A DNA stretch of 64,000 nt from NCBI GenBank assembly GCA_022826515.1, contig JAJDUT010000123.1, positions 1 through 64,000 of the forward strand. The letters run 5' to 3'. The position numbers and the translations under genes are program-made. The notes under the pieces were generated by a model. It was not told where the DNA came from. It ran no database searches and saw nothing but the letters and a program-made list of their open reading frames with translations. Shown here piece after piece: positions 1 to 7,542 of this stretch. This DNA is from Candidatus Latescibacterota bacterium. GTDB taxonomy: Bacteria > Latescibacterota > UBA2968 > UBA8231. Position 1 is the first letter of the stretch. Each line of letters opens with the position of its first letter.

Positions 1-141
1 TCCCCATAAAAAAACATGGACGAAAAGCCATAAGCCTCTTTCGAAAAGGATTAGACCAACTCACACAGATCATACACCAAACACGAGACCAACCTAAACG
101 CGCCCGACAATATCAACCCATGTTACTGTCGTGTACTTAGG

Positions 142-612
142 TCTTTCGGTTCCATCGGCCACTCGCTGGGCGGCCACAACTCGATCTATACTGCTGTCTC
201 CGACCCGCGCATCGCCGTTGTCGTCTCCAGTTGCGGCCTCGATTCCTATCAAGATTATATGGACGGCGACATTACGGGCTGGACTAGTGATCGCTATATG
301 CCGCGCTTAAAGGACTACGCCCTAGCAGACCTTCTTTTCGACTTCCACGATATGATCGCCGCGTTAGCGCCGCGTCCTTGCTTCATCTCCGCGCCTTTGG
401 GCGACTCCAATTTCCGCTGGCGCAGCGTCGATTCAGTGGTCGAAACCGCCCGAGCGGTGTACGATCTGTACGGTGCCGGCGAAGCGCTTCAAGTGGTCCA
501 TCCCGATTGCGACCACGACTTTCCCGACGACATCCGACAGCGGGCTTACCAGATTATCGCCGAGGCATTGGGACGGCTAGGAACTTTTGACGCTGGAGAA
601 GCTCATAGTTAG
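142..612 (+). pseudogene. 5'-truncated alpha/beta hydrolase (dienelactone hydrolase/acetyl esterase type)
   Basis: The reading frame is open from 55 but only becomes protein-like at about 142. It carries the nucleophile elbow GHSLGG (Ser codon at 163), then DPRIAVVVSSCG, and ends with a PDCDHDFPDD segment that should hold the catalytic His. This matches the C-terminal half of secreted or cytoplasmic alpha/beta hydrolases common in Planctomycetota-like genomes. The N-terminal half is missing. Bases 1-141 are A+T-rich, have in-frame stops at 7, 31 and 52, and show no resemblance to the family. An internal ATG at 259 lies after the nucleophile, so it cannot give an active enzyme. The break may be a real rearrangement or an assembly join at the contig edge. 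Confidence 0.65.
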
Positions 613-642
613 GTTCAATAGCAGTTTCCAAGAGGATGAGAC

Positions 643-1347
643 ATGAGCGATAATTACCAAAACTACCAGTTGCTATTGGCAAAGGCGGCTCAGCTTTACG
701 AGAAGCATGGGATTGGACGTCTGGAGCCTTTACACACAAACTTCAGGGGGAAATATATGGACGCCTTAAAGCAACTTTGTTTGGAGGACAACAATTTTGT
801 TCTCGTCCATGACTTGAATAATGTTATGCTTGAAGCAATACGCGAGGAAATATGGAGAGAAATTGAAGATGAGTTGAGATCGGAGGATCTAGATTTAGTG
901 AGCAAAGGTGAAGATGGCCTAAGCTATAAACTAAACGAAATTTCTCAGATACACGTTGGAGCTCATGGTGGAAATGGCCGTATCTGGTTTGGTGTGTATT
1001 GTTCCAAAAAGGATCACAAGCACAAGTATGATAAAATAAAGAAATCACTGGAGAGCTTCTTAAGTGGTGGAGAACCAGACGCTGAAAAAGAGTATCCTTG
1101 GTGGATATATGCTGATACAGGATATGTTGATACAGATCTAAACCTGAAGAAGCCCACACGAGAAGCCCTTGAGATTCTGTCGAACGAAGAAAAAAGAAAA
1201 AAGGTCGTGAGAAAGGTCGCCCAAGGCTTGCAAGAGCTTTTGGAGGTTATTGAAGATATTGCCATGGTGAACGCAATAGAAGAAGGAGCAAAAACAGGGT
1301 ACGCTTCCAGAGAAGAGGTATTTAAAATTTTAAGGGGTCAAGAGTAA
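643..1347 (+). CDS. unknown 234-aa protein, putative large antitoxin partner of the downstream RelE/ParE toxin
   Basis: The start is supported by AGAGGATG seven to eight bases before ATG. No family is recognised for residues 1-180, a mixed charged, mostly helical-looking segment with a central WWIYADTGYVDTDLNL stretch. The last 45 residues (about EDIAMVNAIEEGAKTGYASREEV) resemble the C-terminal tail of short antitoxins that pair with RelE/ParE toxins. The toxin gene starts three bases after this stop, which supports a two-gene unit. Ordinary antitoxins of this type have 70-100 residues, so the N-terminal domain is an unusual addition. Base composition is clearly more A+T-rich than the flanking genes, suggesting recent acquisition. 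The antitoxin role is inferred from position only. Confidence 0.6.
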   Translation: MSDNYQNYQLLLAKAAQLYEKHGIGRLEPLHTNFRGKYMDALKQLCLEDNNFVLVHDLNNVMLEAIREEIWREIEDELRSEDLDLVSKGEDGLSYKLNEISQIHVGAHGGNGRIWFGVYCSKKDHKHKYDKIKKSLESFLSGGEPDAEKEYPWWIYADTGYVDTDLNLKKPTREALEILSNEEKRKKVVRKVAQGLQELLEVIEDIAMVNAIEEGAKTGYASREEVFKILRGQE

Positions 1348-1350
1348 AAT

Positions 1351-1617
1351 ATGAAGGTCGAATTTAGCAACGGTTTTACGAGAGATATCGGTCGTATCAG
1401 AAATCAATCTATTAGAGAGCGCATTGAAAAGGCGATAGAGCAAATAGAGAGAATAGATAATTTTAAAGAAGCAAGTAATATTAAAAAACTACGTGCCGGT
1501 GGAAACCATTTCCGCATACGAGTCGGCCCCTACAGAGTCGGCTTTCGATTGGAAAATGATACCGTAGTGTTCACGCGATGTCTGCCGCGCCAAGATTTTT
1601 ACCAACAGTTTCCCTAG
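1351..1617 (+). CDS. RelE/ParE-family toxin of a type II toxin-antitoxin pair
   Basis: This 88-residue basic protein has the RelE/ParE layout: N-terminal strand (MKVEFSNGFTRDI), two helices, a KKLRAGGNHFRIRVGPYRVG beta-hairpin and a final VVFTRCLPRQDFYQ strand. Family toxins either cleave mRNA on the ribosome (RelE) or poison gyrase (ParE). The retained YR and FRIRVG elements fit the fold but do not settle which activity applies. It sits three bases after the upstream gene and is likely co-translated with it. Low G+C, like its partner, sets the pair apart from the ASPIC gene that follows 16 bases later. Confidence 0.8.
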   Translation: MKVEFSNGFTRDIGRIRNQSIRERIEKAIEQIERIDNFKEASNIKKLRAGGNHFRIRVGPYRVGFRLENDTVVFTRCLPRQDFYQQFP

Positions 1618-1633
1618 CCACCTCACCTACCAA

Positions 1634-3340
1634 ATGCTCAAGTTCCTCCTGCTTCTATTGCTTGCATCCATCCCCCTCTACGCCAATCCTCGCTTCCACG
1701 ACGCCACCCAAGAAGCGGGCATTGCCTTCGTCCACGTCAACGGGGCCAACGGCCAGAAATTCGTCATTGAAACGGTCGGCCCCGGCGGGGGATTTTTCGA
1801 TTACGACGGCGACTGCCGCCTCGACATTTATCTAATAAACGGGGCCGCTGTGCCTGGGACTGAATACGATCCTGCGCCGCAGAACGCGCTCTACCACAAT
1901 CGCGGCGACGGCACCTTTGCCGATGTAACGGAACACGCTAGCGTCGGCGACACGGGTTACGGCATGGGCTGCGCGGTCGGCGATATTGACAACGACGGCG
2001 ATCTCGATCTGTACGTGACTAACTTCGGGGCTAATGTACTGTATCGGAACGAGGGCGATGGAACGTTTGCGGATGTGACAGTCGCGGCCCAAGTCGGCGA
2101 CGAAGGCTGGGGAGCAAGTGCTGCGTTTGCCGACATTGACCGCGACGGTTTCGTCGATTTGTACGTGGGCAATTACCACAACTTTTCCTATACCAATCAC
2201 CGCGTCTGCGCCGAGGGCGGTAGCGGCCTTCAGCTCTATTGCGGCCCGGAGGCATTTGACGGAGTGACTGATGTGTTGTATCGGAACGAGGGGGATGGCA
2301 CCTTTGCCGACATCACGACCGCAGCCGGACTGGGCAGCGCCGAGGGCAAGGAGCTAGGCGTGGTCTTCGGCGACGTGGATCTCGACGGCGATCCAGACCT
2401 GTACTTGGCCAACGACAAAACCTTGAACTTCTTGTACCTCAACGACGGCACTGGCCACTTTGCGGACGAAGCGCTGCTGGCCGGAGTTGCGTACAACGAG
2501 GACGGCGATGTCGAAGCGGGCATGGGCGTTGACATGGGCGACTACGACAACGACGGCGACCCCGATCTCTTCGTCACCAATTTCCAGTGGGAGACCAATA
2601 CGCTGTACAAAAACCTCGGCGATGGCAGCTTTGTCGATGAGACTTTTTTGGCCGGGTTGGGCAAGGGCAGCATTGCCTACTTGTCGTGGGGTACGCGCTT
2701 TTTCGATGTCGATAACGACGGCGACCGCGATCTTTTTATCGCCAATGGCCACTTGGAAAGCGATGTCGAGCAATACGAGAACGCGACTTTCCCGCAGCGC
2801 AATCAGCTCTTTCTCAACGTTGGCGACGGTCGCTTCGAGGAATACGCAGAAGACGGAGGTGCCTTGTCGTTGAAACGGGTCAGTCGCGGCGCGGCCTTTG
2901 GCGACTACGACGACGATGGCGATATCGACGTGCTGGTGGCCAATGTCGCCGCCGAGCCGACCTTGATGCGCAATGACGGCGCGAGCGGGCATTGGGTACG
3001 CCTGCGGCTAGAGGGCCGCGACAGCAACCGCGCTGGCATTGGCACTCGCGTCGAAGTGGCAAGCAGTGGGCAAGTATATGATCATAAGTCTATTGAAAAC
3101 AATAATTTAAACCCCCCCCCCGCATATATAGCTATGGCAAGCGGCGGGCAGGTGCAGACCGACGAAGTGCGCTCGGGTGCCAGCTACCTCTCGCAGAGCG
3201 ATCTGCGGCTGCACTTCGGGCTAGGAACGGCCACTAGCATTGAGCGCGTGGTCGTCTATTGGCCGAGCGGCCGGGTCGAGGAATACGCAGATTTAGGCGT
3301 CAACCAAGAGCATTTGCTCGTCGAAGGAGCAGCGCGATGA
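1634..3340 (+). CDS. secreted FG-GAP/VCBS repeat protein with C-terminal ASPIC/UnbV domain (CRTAC1-like)
   Basis: A signal peptide (MLKFLLLLLLASIPLYA) is followed by at least seven FG-GAP/VCBS blades with the calcium-binding DxDxDGD pattern, for example DYDGDCRLDIYL, DIDNDGDLDLYV and DYDDDGDIDVLV. These should form a beta-propeller outside the inner membrane. The C-terminus (about residues 455-568) is the ASPIC/UnbV domain with LRLHFGLGTATSIERVVVYW. An in-frame A+T-rich insertion with a C10 tract lies inside this domain (see 3058-3153). The gene overlaps the next TPR lipoprotein by ATGA, and the same pairing recurs at 27121-30578, so the two products probably act together. Function of the family is not established. 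Confidence 0.88.
   Translation: MLKFLLLLLLASIPLYANPRFHDATQEAGIAFVHVNGANGQKFVIETVGPGGGFFDYDGDCRLDIYLINGAAVPGTEYDPAPQNALYHNRGDGTFADVTEHASVGDTGYGMGCAVGDIDNDGDLDLYVTNFGANVLYRNEGDGTFADVTVAAQVGDEGWGASAAFADIDRDGFVDLYVGNYHNFSYTNHRVCAEGGSGLQLYCGPEAFDGVTDVLYRNEGDGTFADITTAAGLGSAEGKELGVVFGDVDLDGDPDLYLANDKTLNFLYLNDGTGHFADEALLAGVAYNEDGDVEAGMGVDMGDYDNDGDPDLFVTNFQWETNTLYKNLGDGSFVDETFLAGLGKGSIAYLSWGTRFFDVDNDGDRDLFIANGHLESDVEQYENATFPQRNQLFLNVGDGRFEEYAEDGGALSLKRVSRGAAFGDYDDDGDIDVLVANVAAEPTLMRNDGASGHWVRLRLEGRDSNRAGIGTRVEVASSGQVYDHKSIENNNLNPPPAYIAMASGGQVQTDEVRSGASYLSQSDLRLHFGLGTATSIERVVVYWPSGRVEEYADLGVNQEHLLVEGAAR
3058..3153 (+). repeat. in-frame 78-bp insertion bounded by an imperfect 18-bp direct repeat, containing a C10 tract
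   Basis: The sequence at 3058-3075 (ggcaagcagtgggcaagt) recurs at 3136-3153 with three mismatches, exactly 78 bases (26 codons) later. The intervening DNA is A+T-rich, unlike the rest of the gene, and contains ten consecutive C at 3112-3121. It adds about 26 residues in the ASPIC/UnbV domain without breaking the frame. Confidence 0.7.
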
Positions 3341-4770
3341 GGATTTTGTCGGTGGTTAGTGGTCAGCCTCGCATCATTCTGCCTCGGTTGAGAGGGACTC
3401 TACCGTTGCTAATTTGCCTCTCATTGTACGCCTGTGCAGAGGAAAGTCCGCAGGAGAAAGTGCGCCCCGGCGCGGCTATGGATGCGGAGGTACTCTTCAC
3501 ACGTGGCACTGCGCTCGCCTCTGAGGGCCGCCACACCGAGGCCATCGACGCGTACCAGCAGGCCGCTGCGCTCGCACCTAAGTCCGCTAAAATCCACTAC
3601 AACTTAGGCAACGCGTACGCGCGCCAGCTCGATTACCCCAGCGCGATGGCGGCCTATCAGCGCGTATTGGCGCTGGATTCGACGCATGTGTCGGCGCGGC
3701 ACAACCTCGCGGCCATGTACGTCAAACAGCTCAACTACGCCCAAGCTATTGACGAACACCGCCGGGTCCTCTCGTTAGACCCCGGCCATCTGACGACCTA
3801 CTACGACCTCGGCTACATCTACTTTTTGCGCGGCGAGTACGGCGAGGTGGAGACGCTGTTGCAAGCGGGTTTGGACCGCGACTCGACCAATGCTTCTTTC
3901 TACCGGCTCTTGGGTCGGACGCGGCTGAAGGAACTCGACTTTGAGCGAGCCGCGGCGACCCTGACGCACGCGGTTGAGTTGGACAGTACGGACGCAGCCG
4001 CGTACGTCGATCTGGCGCAGGTGGAGCTCAAGCGGCGCGAGTACGCGGCGGCTGAACGCGCTGCTCGCCGCGCGATTGCACTCGATTCCTTGTCCAAAGA
4101 GGCGTACTTCGCACTGGCCAATGCCCTCAAGCGGCTCGGCCGCCGCGAGGAGAGCACCGAAGTGCTAGAGCAGTTCCGGGCGCTCGACCAACTGCTCGAC
4201 AAAATCGACGACCAATTGCGGATGCTGGGCAATACACCCGACGACCACGAAGCGCGGGCGCAATTGGGCCTGCTGTACACCGAGCAGGGCCGCTTAACTG
4301 AAGCGGCCGAAGCGTATCGGTTAGCCGTACGCCTCGCGCCGGACAGTCTGCGCTACCGCAACAACCTAGGCAACCTGTACCTGCGCTTAGGCCAATTCGC
4401 CGAGGCTGTCGCCGAGTATCAAGCCGCGCTGAATTTGGATTCAACATACGCCAAGGCGCACTACAATTTGGCTCAGGCATACATGCGATTGCAGCGCTTT
4501 GACGAGGCGCTAGCCAGCCTCGCCGAAGCGCGTCGCTTAGAGCCGGAAGACGCGGAGACTCATTACTTTTTGGGACTGTTACACGCACGCGCTGGCGATT
4601 ACGCAGAGGCCGCCGAGGTGCTGGCCGTTGCGGTAGCGGCCCGGCCGGACTGGCTCGATGCGCGGCAGAAGTTGGCGGTGGCGTACTTGAAGTCGGGAAA
4701 GGTAGAAGAGAGCAAGCGGGAGCTAGCGACAATTAAAAAGATGAAGGAAGATTTTGAAAAAAAACAGTAG
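3337..4770 (+). CDS. TPR-repeat lipoprotein
   Basis: The ATG at 3337 overlaps the stop of the ASPIC gene (ATGA). It gives a lipoprotein signal with a basic N-region and a lipobox ending LSLYAC, so the protein should be acylated and envelope-anchored. The rest is about eleven tetratricopeptide repeats, seen as repeated YNLGNAY, A-x-x-x-Y/H and LDS/LAP units, interrupted by a short non-TPR linker around EQFRALDQLLDKIDDQL. TPR solenoids are protein-binding scaffolds. Co-translation with the ASPIC protein suggests that it, or another envelope complex, is the partner. The stop codon lies at the very first bases of a repeat element that begins at 4767. Upstream in-frame starts at 3259 would place an arginine-rich tail before the signal and are not preferred. 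Confidence 0.85.
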   Translation: MRILSVVSGQPRIILPRLRGTLPLLICLSLYACAEESPQEKVRPGAAMDAEVLFTRGTALASEGRHTEAIDAYQQAAALAPKSAKIHYNLGNAYARQLDYPSAMAAYQRVLALDSTHVSARHNLAAMYVKQLNYAQAIDEHRRVLSLDPGHLTTYYDLGYIYFLRGEYGEVETLLQAGLDRDSTNASFYRLLGRTRLKELDFERAAATLTHAVELDSTDAAAYVDLAQVELKRREYAAAERAARRAIALDSLSKEAYFALANALKRLGRREESTEVLEQFRALDQLLDKIDDQLRMLGNTPDDHEARAQLGLLYTEQGRLTEAAEAYRLAVRLAPDSLRYRNNLGNLYLRLGQFAEAVAEYQAALNLDSTYAKAHYNLAQAYMRLQRFDEALASLAEARRLEPEDAETHYFLGLLHARAGDYAEAAEVLAVAVAARPDWLDARQKLAVAYLKSGKVEESKRELATIKKMKEDFEKKQ

Positions 4771-6460
4771 GGGCGTCCTTTATGGGCGCCCCATCCCCGT
4801 CCGCGAGGGAACCCCGATAGATGCGCGACGTGATCCTCCGTGGACACGCCCCATCCCCGCCCGCGAGGGCACCCACAAGGGGTGCCCCTACATTTTCGCC
4901 GCTTTTCTCGTCCTCGCTATCCTAAGCGGCTGCGCTGAGGACGGTCCGGCCGTGGCCACTGAAGATGCCGTCTTGGTGGAGGTGGGGCCAACGGCGATTC
5001 GGGTGGCGGATTACCGCCAGTTCATTGCGCGGGTAGCGCCGGAATTGCGGGCGGAGTACGGGGCTGAGAAGTTGTTGGAAGCCATCGTCGAGCAAACGCT
5101 GCTCGTGCAGGAAGCCGAGCGGCGGGGTTTGGGCGAGCGTGCGGAATTTGTGCAATGGCAGACGCAGGCGCGGGCGCAGCTAGTGCAGCAGGCCCTGTAC
5201 AAGCGTGCTGGAATCGTCCAGCCCGAGGTTGCCGAGGAGGAACTGCGAGCCTATTTCCAGCGCAGCCAGTACAACCGCCGTGTGCGCTTCAGCCTGCTGA
5301 TGGTGCGCGAGCAAGAGCAGCTACCGGAGATTTTGGCTGCCCTCGCCGAGGGGGCGGACTTTGAGGAGCTGTCGATGCGGCACTCGCAGGACTCACGGAT
5401 TCTAGAGCGCCAGGCCGATATGGGCTATCACCGCTGGGGCGATACCATGGCCTCGCACGCCGCCCTGACCGAAAGGGCCTTCTCCATGCAGATCGGGGAG
5501 ATTTCCGAGCCGATGCAGGTGGCCGATGGGTACTTTATCATCAAGCTTACGGACATGCACCCAGTCAGCTTTGAGCAAGAGCGGGAGACCATTGAGCGCT
5601 TGGTGCTACGGGAGAAGTTAGGGCGGCAGCTCTTGGCTTATTACGACACCCTGCACGTGCGCTATAATGTGCGCTACGAGTCGGACGGGCTGGCGGCGGA
5701 CCGTTCGCCAGAGGCCGTCGTGGCTGAGTACGACGGTGGGGTGCTAACGGTCGCGCAGGCCCGCGAACTGCTGAGAGCGGCACAGGCCCCTTCGACAGGC
5801 TCAGGGGCCATCTCGCAGGTACTGCGGCGCGAGGTCGGGCGGCGCGTGTTGGTTCCGCTCGAAACCGCGCGGCTTGCGCTCGCCGACGACCCGGACCTGC
5901 AGCGCGAGTTGGAGCGACTGCGGCAGATGCAGCTTGCGCGGCGCTTACAGGACGCACTGCAGGCACAGGTGCCACCGCCCAATCCCAACGGCCTGAGCCT
6001 GTTTTACGAGGAGCACAAGCTCCGTTACACTGCGCCGGCCGAGGTGGAGGTGCGCCGCCTCCTCGCCCGCGACGAGGCCGAGGGCACCGCCATTGTCGAG
6101 CGGATGCGCGCCAGTCGCGATACGACTGAACTGGTTGATCGCTTCGTCAGCGTGATTTACGGCAGTGGTGCGCTGGAGGGCGACAATCCAGTCAGCCGTG
6201 CCCTGCGCGCCGACGAGGGAACCTTTCACGGCCCCTTTGCCACGGATAATGGTTATATTGTCCTACAAGTATTGCGCCGCCGCCCGGACCGACTGCCGCC
6301 GCTAAGCGAGATCCGCGAGCAGGTCGAGGCGGATTGGGCAGTGGCGCAGCTCCAAGCTGCGGTCAAGGAACTGGCCGCGTCTCTGCGCCAACGCCGCGCC
6401 AATGAAATCCGCTTCAGCCCAGACGCTGTGGCACTAGCCCTGACTTCTCATGGCGAATAG
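4754..6460 (+). CDS. SurA/PpiC-like parvulin peptidyl-prolyl isomerase lipoprotein
   Basis: After a lipobox (LAILSGC, around 4905-4934) the protein has a SurA-type N-terminal helical domain, then a parvulin domain from about residue 175 to 275 (FSLLMVREQEQLPEIL, ADFEELSMRHSQD, GEISEPMQVADGYFIIKLTD). A second, weaker PpiC-like unit follows near residues 430-520. Such proteins assist folding of exported proteins. There is no ATG before the lipobox. The only clear start is TTG at 4754, inside the previous gene, so the first ~45 residues (RPIPVREGT, RPIPAREGTHKG) are encoded by the repeat at 4767-4891. The original start was probably lost or displaced by that element. The start is uncertain, the function fairly certain. 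Confidence 0.8.
   Translation: MKKNSRGVLYGRPIPVREGTPIDARRDPPWTRPIPAREGTHKGCPYIFAAFLVLAILSGCAEDGPAVATEDAVLVEVGPTAIRVADYRQFIARVAPELRAEYGAEKLLEAIVEQTLLVQEAERRGLGERAEFVQWQTQARAQLVQQALYKRAGIVQPEVAEEELRAYFQRSQYNRRVRFSLLMVREQEQLPEILAALAEGADFEELSMRHSQDSRILERQADMGYHRWGDTMASHAALTERAFSMQIGEISEPMQVADGYFIIKLTDMHPVSFEQERETIERLVLREKLGRQLLAYYDTLHVRYNVRYESDGLAADRSPEAVVAEYDGGVLTVAQARELLRAAQAPSTGSGAISQVLRREVGRRVLVPLETARLALADDPDLQRELERLRQMQLARRLQDALQAQVPPPNPNGLSLFYEEHKLRYTAPAEVEVRRLLARDEAEGTAIVERMRASRDTTELVDRFVSVIYGSGALEGDNPVSRALRADEGTFHGPFATDNGYIVLQVLRRRPDRLPPLSEIREQVEADWAVAQLQAAVKELAASLRQRRANEIRFSPDAVALALTSHGE
4767..4891. repeat. REP-like palindromic intergenic repeat (GTAGGGGC family)
   Basis: The element opens with GTAGGGGCGTCC and closes with GGGGTGCCCCTAC, which are inverted. 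Inside are two direct copies of a CGCCCCATCCCCGYCCGCGAGGG unit. It contains the TAG stop of the upstream TPR gene at its left end and the coding start of the isomerase gene within. Related GTAGGGGC hairpins occur at 27003 and 46481. Confidence 0.75.
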
Positions 6461-7502
6461 TTCAATCGTTCTGCAACCTGCCTATATCGTCGATCGCCGG
6501 CAGGACTATATCTGGTTTGTGAGCCTGCCCTTTGCTGCGGTTTGCTTTGCGCTCGTGTCCGGGCACTACCTGCCGGGGGCAGCGCTGGCGGCCATTGCCT
6601 TGTGGGTGACGATTCCGCACCACTTCGTCACTTGGCTGCGCGTCTATGGCTCGCCGGCGGAGTTTGCCCGCTTCAAGGAGCGCTTTATTCTCGGGCCGAT
6701 AGTATTGGTCGCCTTTGCTTACGGCCTGATCCAATGGGCACCGTTGAGCTTGGTGTTGATCGTGACTTTGTGGGATCACCAGCACAGCTTGATGCAGCAA
6801 TACGGCTTTGCGCGCGTGTACGATTTCAAGGCCAAAGCCGGTACTCCTGCGACCGCCAAGTTCGACTTGGCTTTCAATTGGATCTTCTTTGGCAACATGC
6901 TGGTGGTGTCGCCGCTGTTTTCCACGGTCTGGGTGCGCATGTTACACGAGTGGCATTTGCCCATCAGCGCGGAGGCGGTAGAGACGGTACACTTGGTCTC
7001 GTGGACTATTGCCATTGCCTACGGCCTGATCTACGTGGGGCACATCGCCTATTGCGCCTGGCGCGGCTATGCACTCAACCCTCTCAAATACGTCTTTTTG
7101 CTGTCGAGCTATTTCCTGTGGTACTTCACCAGTTTTACCACGGCCTATCTGCTCGTCTTTGCGGTGGCGCACCGGATCATGCACGGGATTCAGTACATCG
7201 TCATGGTGTATTTCTACAACCGCCACAAGGTCGAGCGCACGGGCGGCGACTCGGCCCTGCTGCGCTACGTGGCGAGCAAGGGGGGCGTCAAATTCTTTCT
7301 CTTGCTGTGCGCGGCCTATGCCGTCGTCTTTCACGCGCTGAGCGAGGGCTTGGTGCGCGACTTTGGCTTTGGTATAGTCGGCTTCAACACTAATTTCGAC
7401 CTCTTCAGCTATTCGCTGCTCAGTTCCTTTGCCCTGATCCACTACTACTACGACGCATTTATATGGAAAGTGCGGAAAAAGGATGTGCAGGAGGGGCTGT
7501 AG
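6450..7502 (+). CDS. polytopic membrane protein with conserved histidine motifs, function unknown
   Basis: This 350-residue protein has about eight hydrophobic segments. Histidine-rich motifs lie at segment ends: TIPHHFVTW, WDHQHSLMQQYGFARVYD, VAHRIMHGIQYIVM and IHYYYDAFIWK. Clustered His/Asp next to membrane helices is typical of membrane metal-dependent oxygenases, hydroxylases or desaturases, but none of the classic desaturase boxes is exact, so no reaction is assigned. Its ATG overlaps the isomerase stop by 11 bases. The alkyl-DHAP synthase homologue follows 40 bases downstream, so a role in lipid modification is possible but only inferred from position. Confidence 0.75.
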   Translation: MANSSIVLQPAYIVDRRQDYIWFVSLPFAAVCFALVSGHYLPGAALAAIALWVTIPHHFVTWLRVYGSPAEFARFKERFILGPIVLVAFAYGLIQWAPLSLVLIVTLWDHQHSLMQQYGFARVYDFKAKAGTPATAKFDLAFNWIFFGNMLVVSPLFSTVWVRMLHEWHLPISAEAVETVHLVSWTIAIAYGLIYVGHIAYCAWRGYALNPLKYVFLLSSYFLWYFTSFTTAYLLVFAVAHRIMHGIQYIVMVYFYNRHKVERTGGDSALLRYVASKGGVKFFLLLCAAYAVVFHALSEGLVRDFGFGIVGFNTNFDLFSYSLLSSFALIHYYYDAFIWKVRKKDVQEGL

Positions 7503-7542
7503 TAGTAGCTACTGACCACTTTTAGTACTAGGAGATTGAGCT

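Noticed and set aside
2354..2992. Long minus-strand ORF in the first ASPIC gene, and similar ones at 32404-33033 and 56109-56540
   Set aside because: They arise from antisense reading of Asp-rich GAC/GAT repeats (Val/Ile-rich output), seen in all ASPIC genes.
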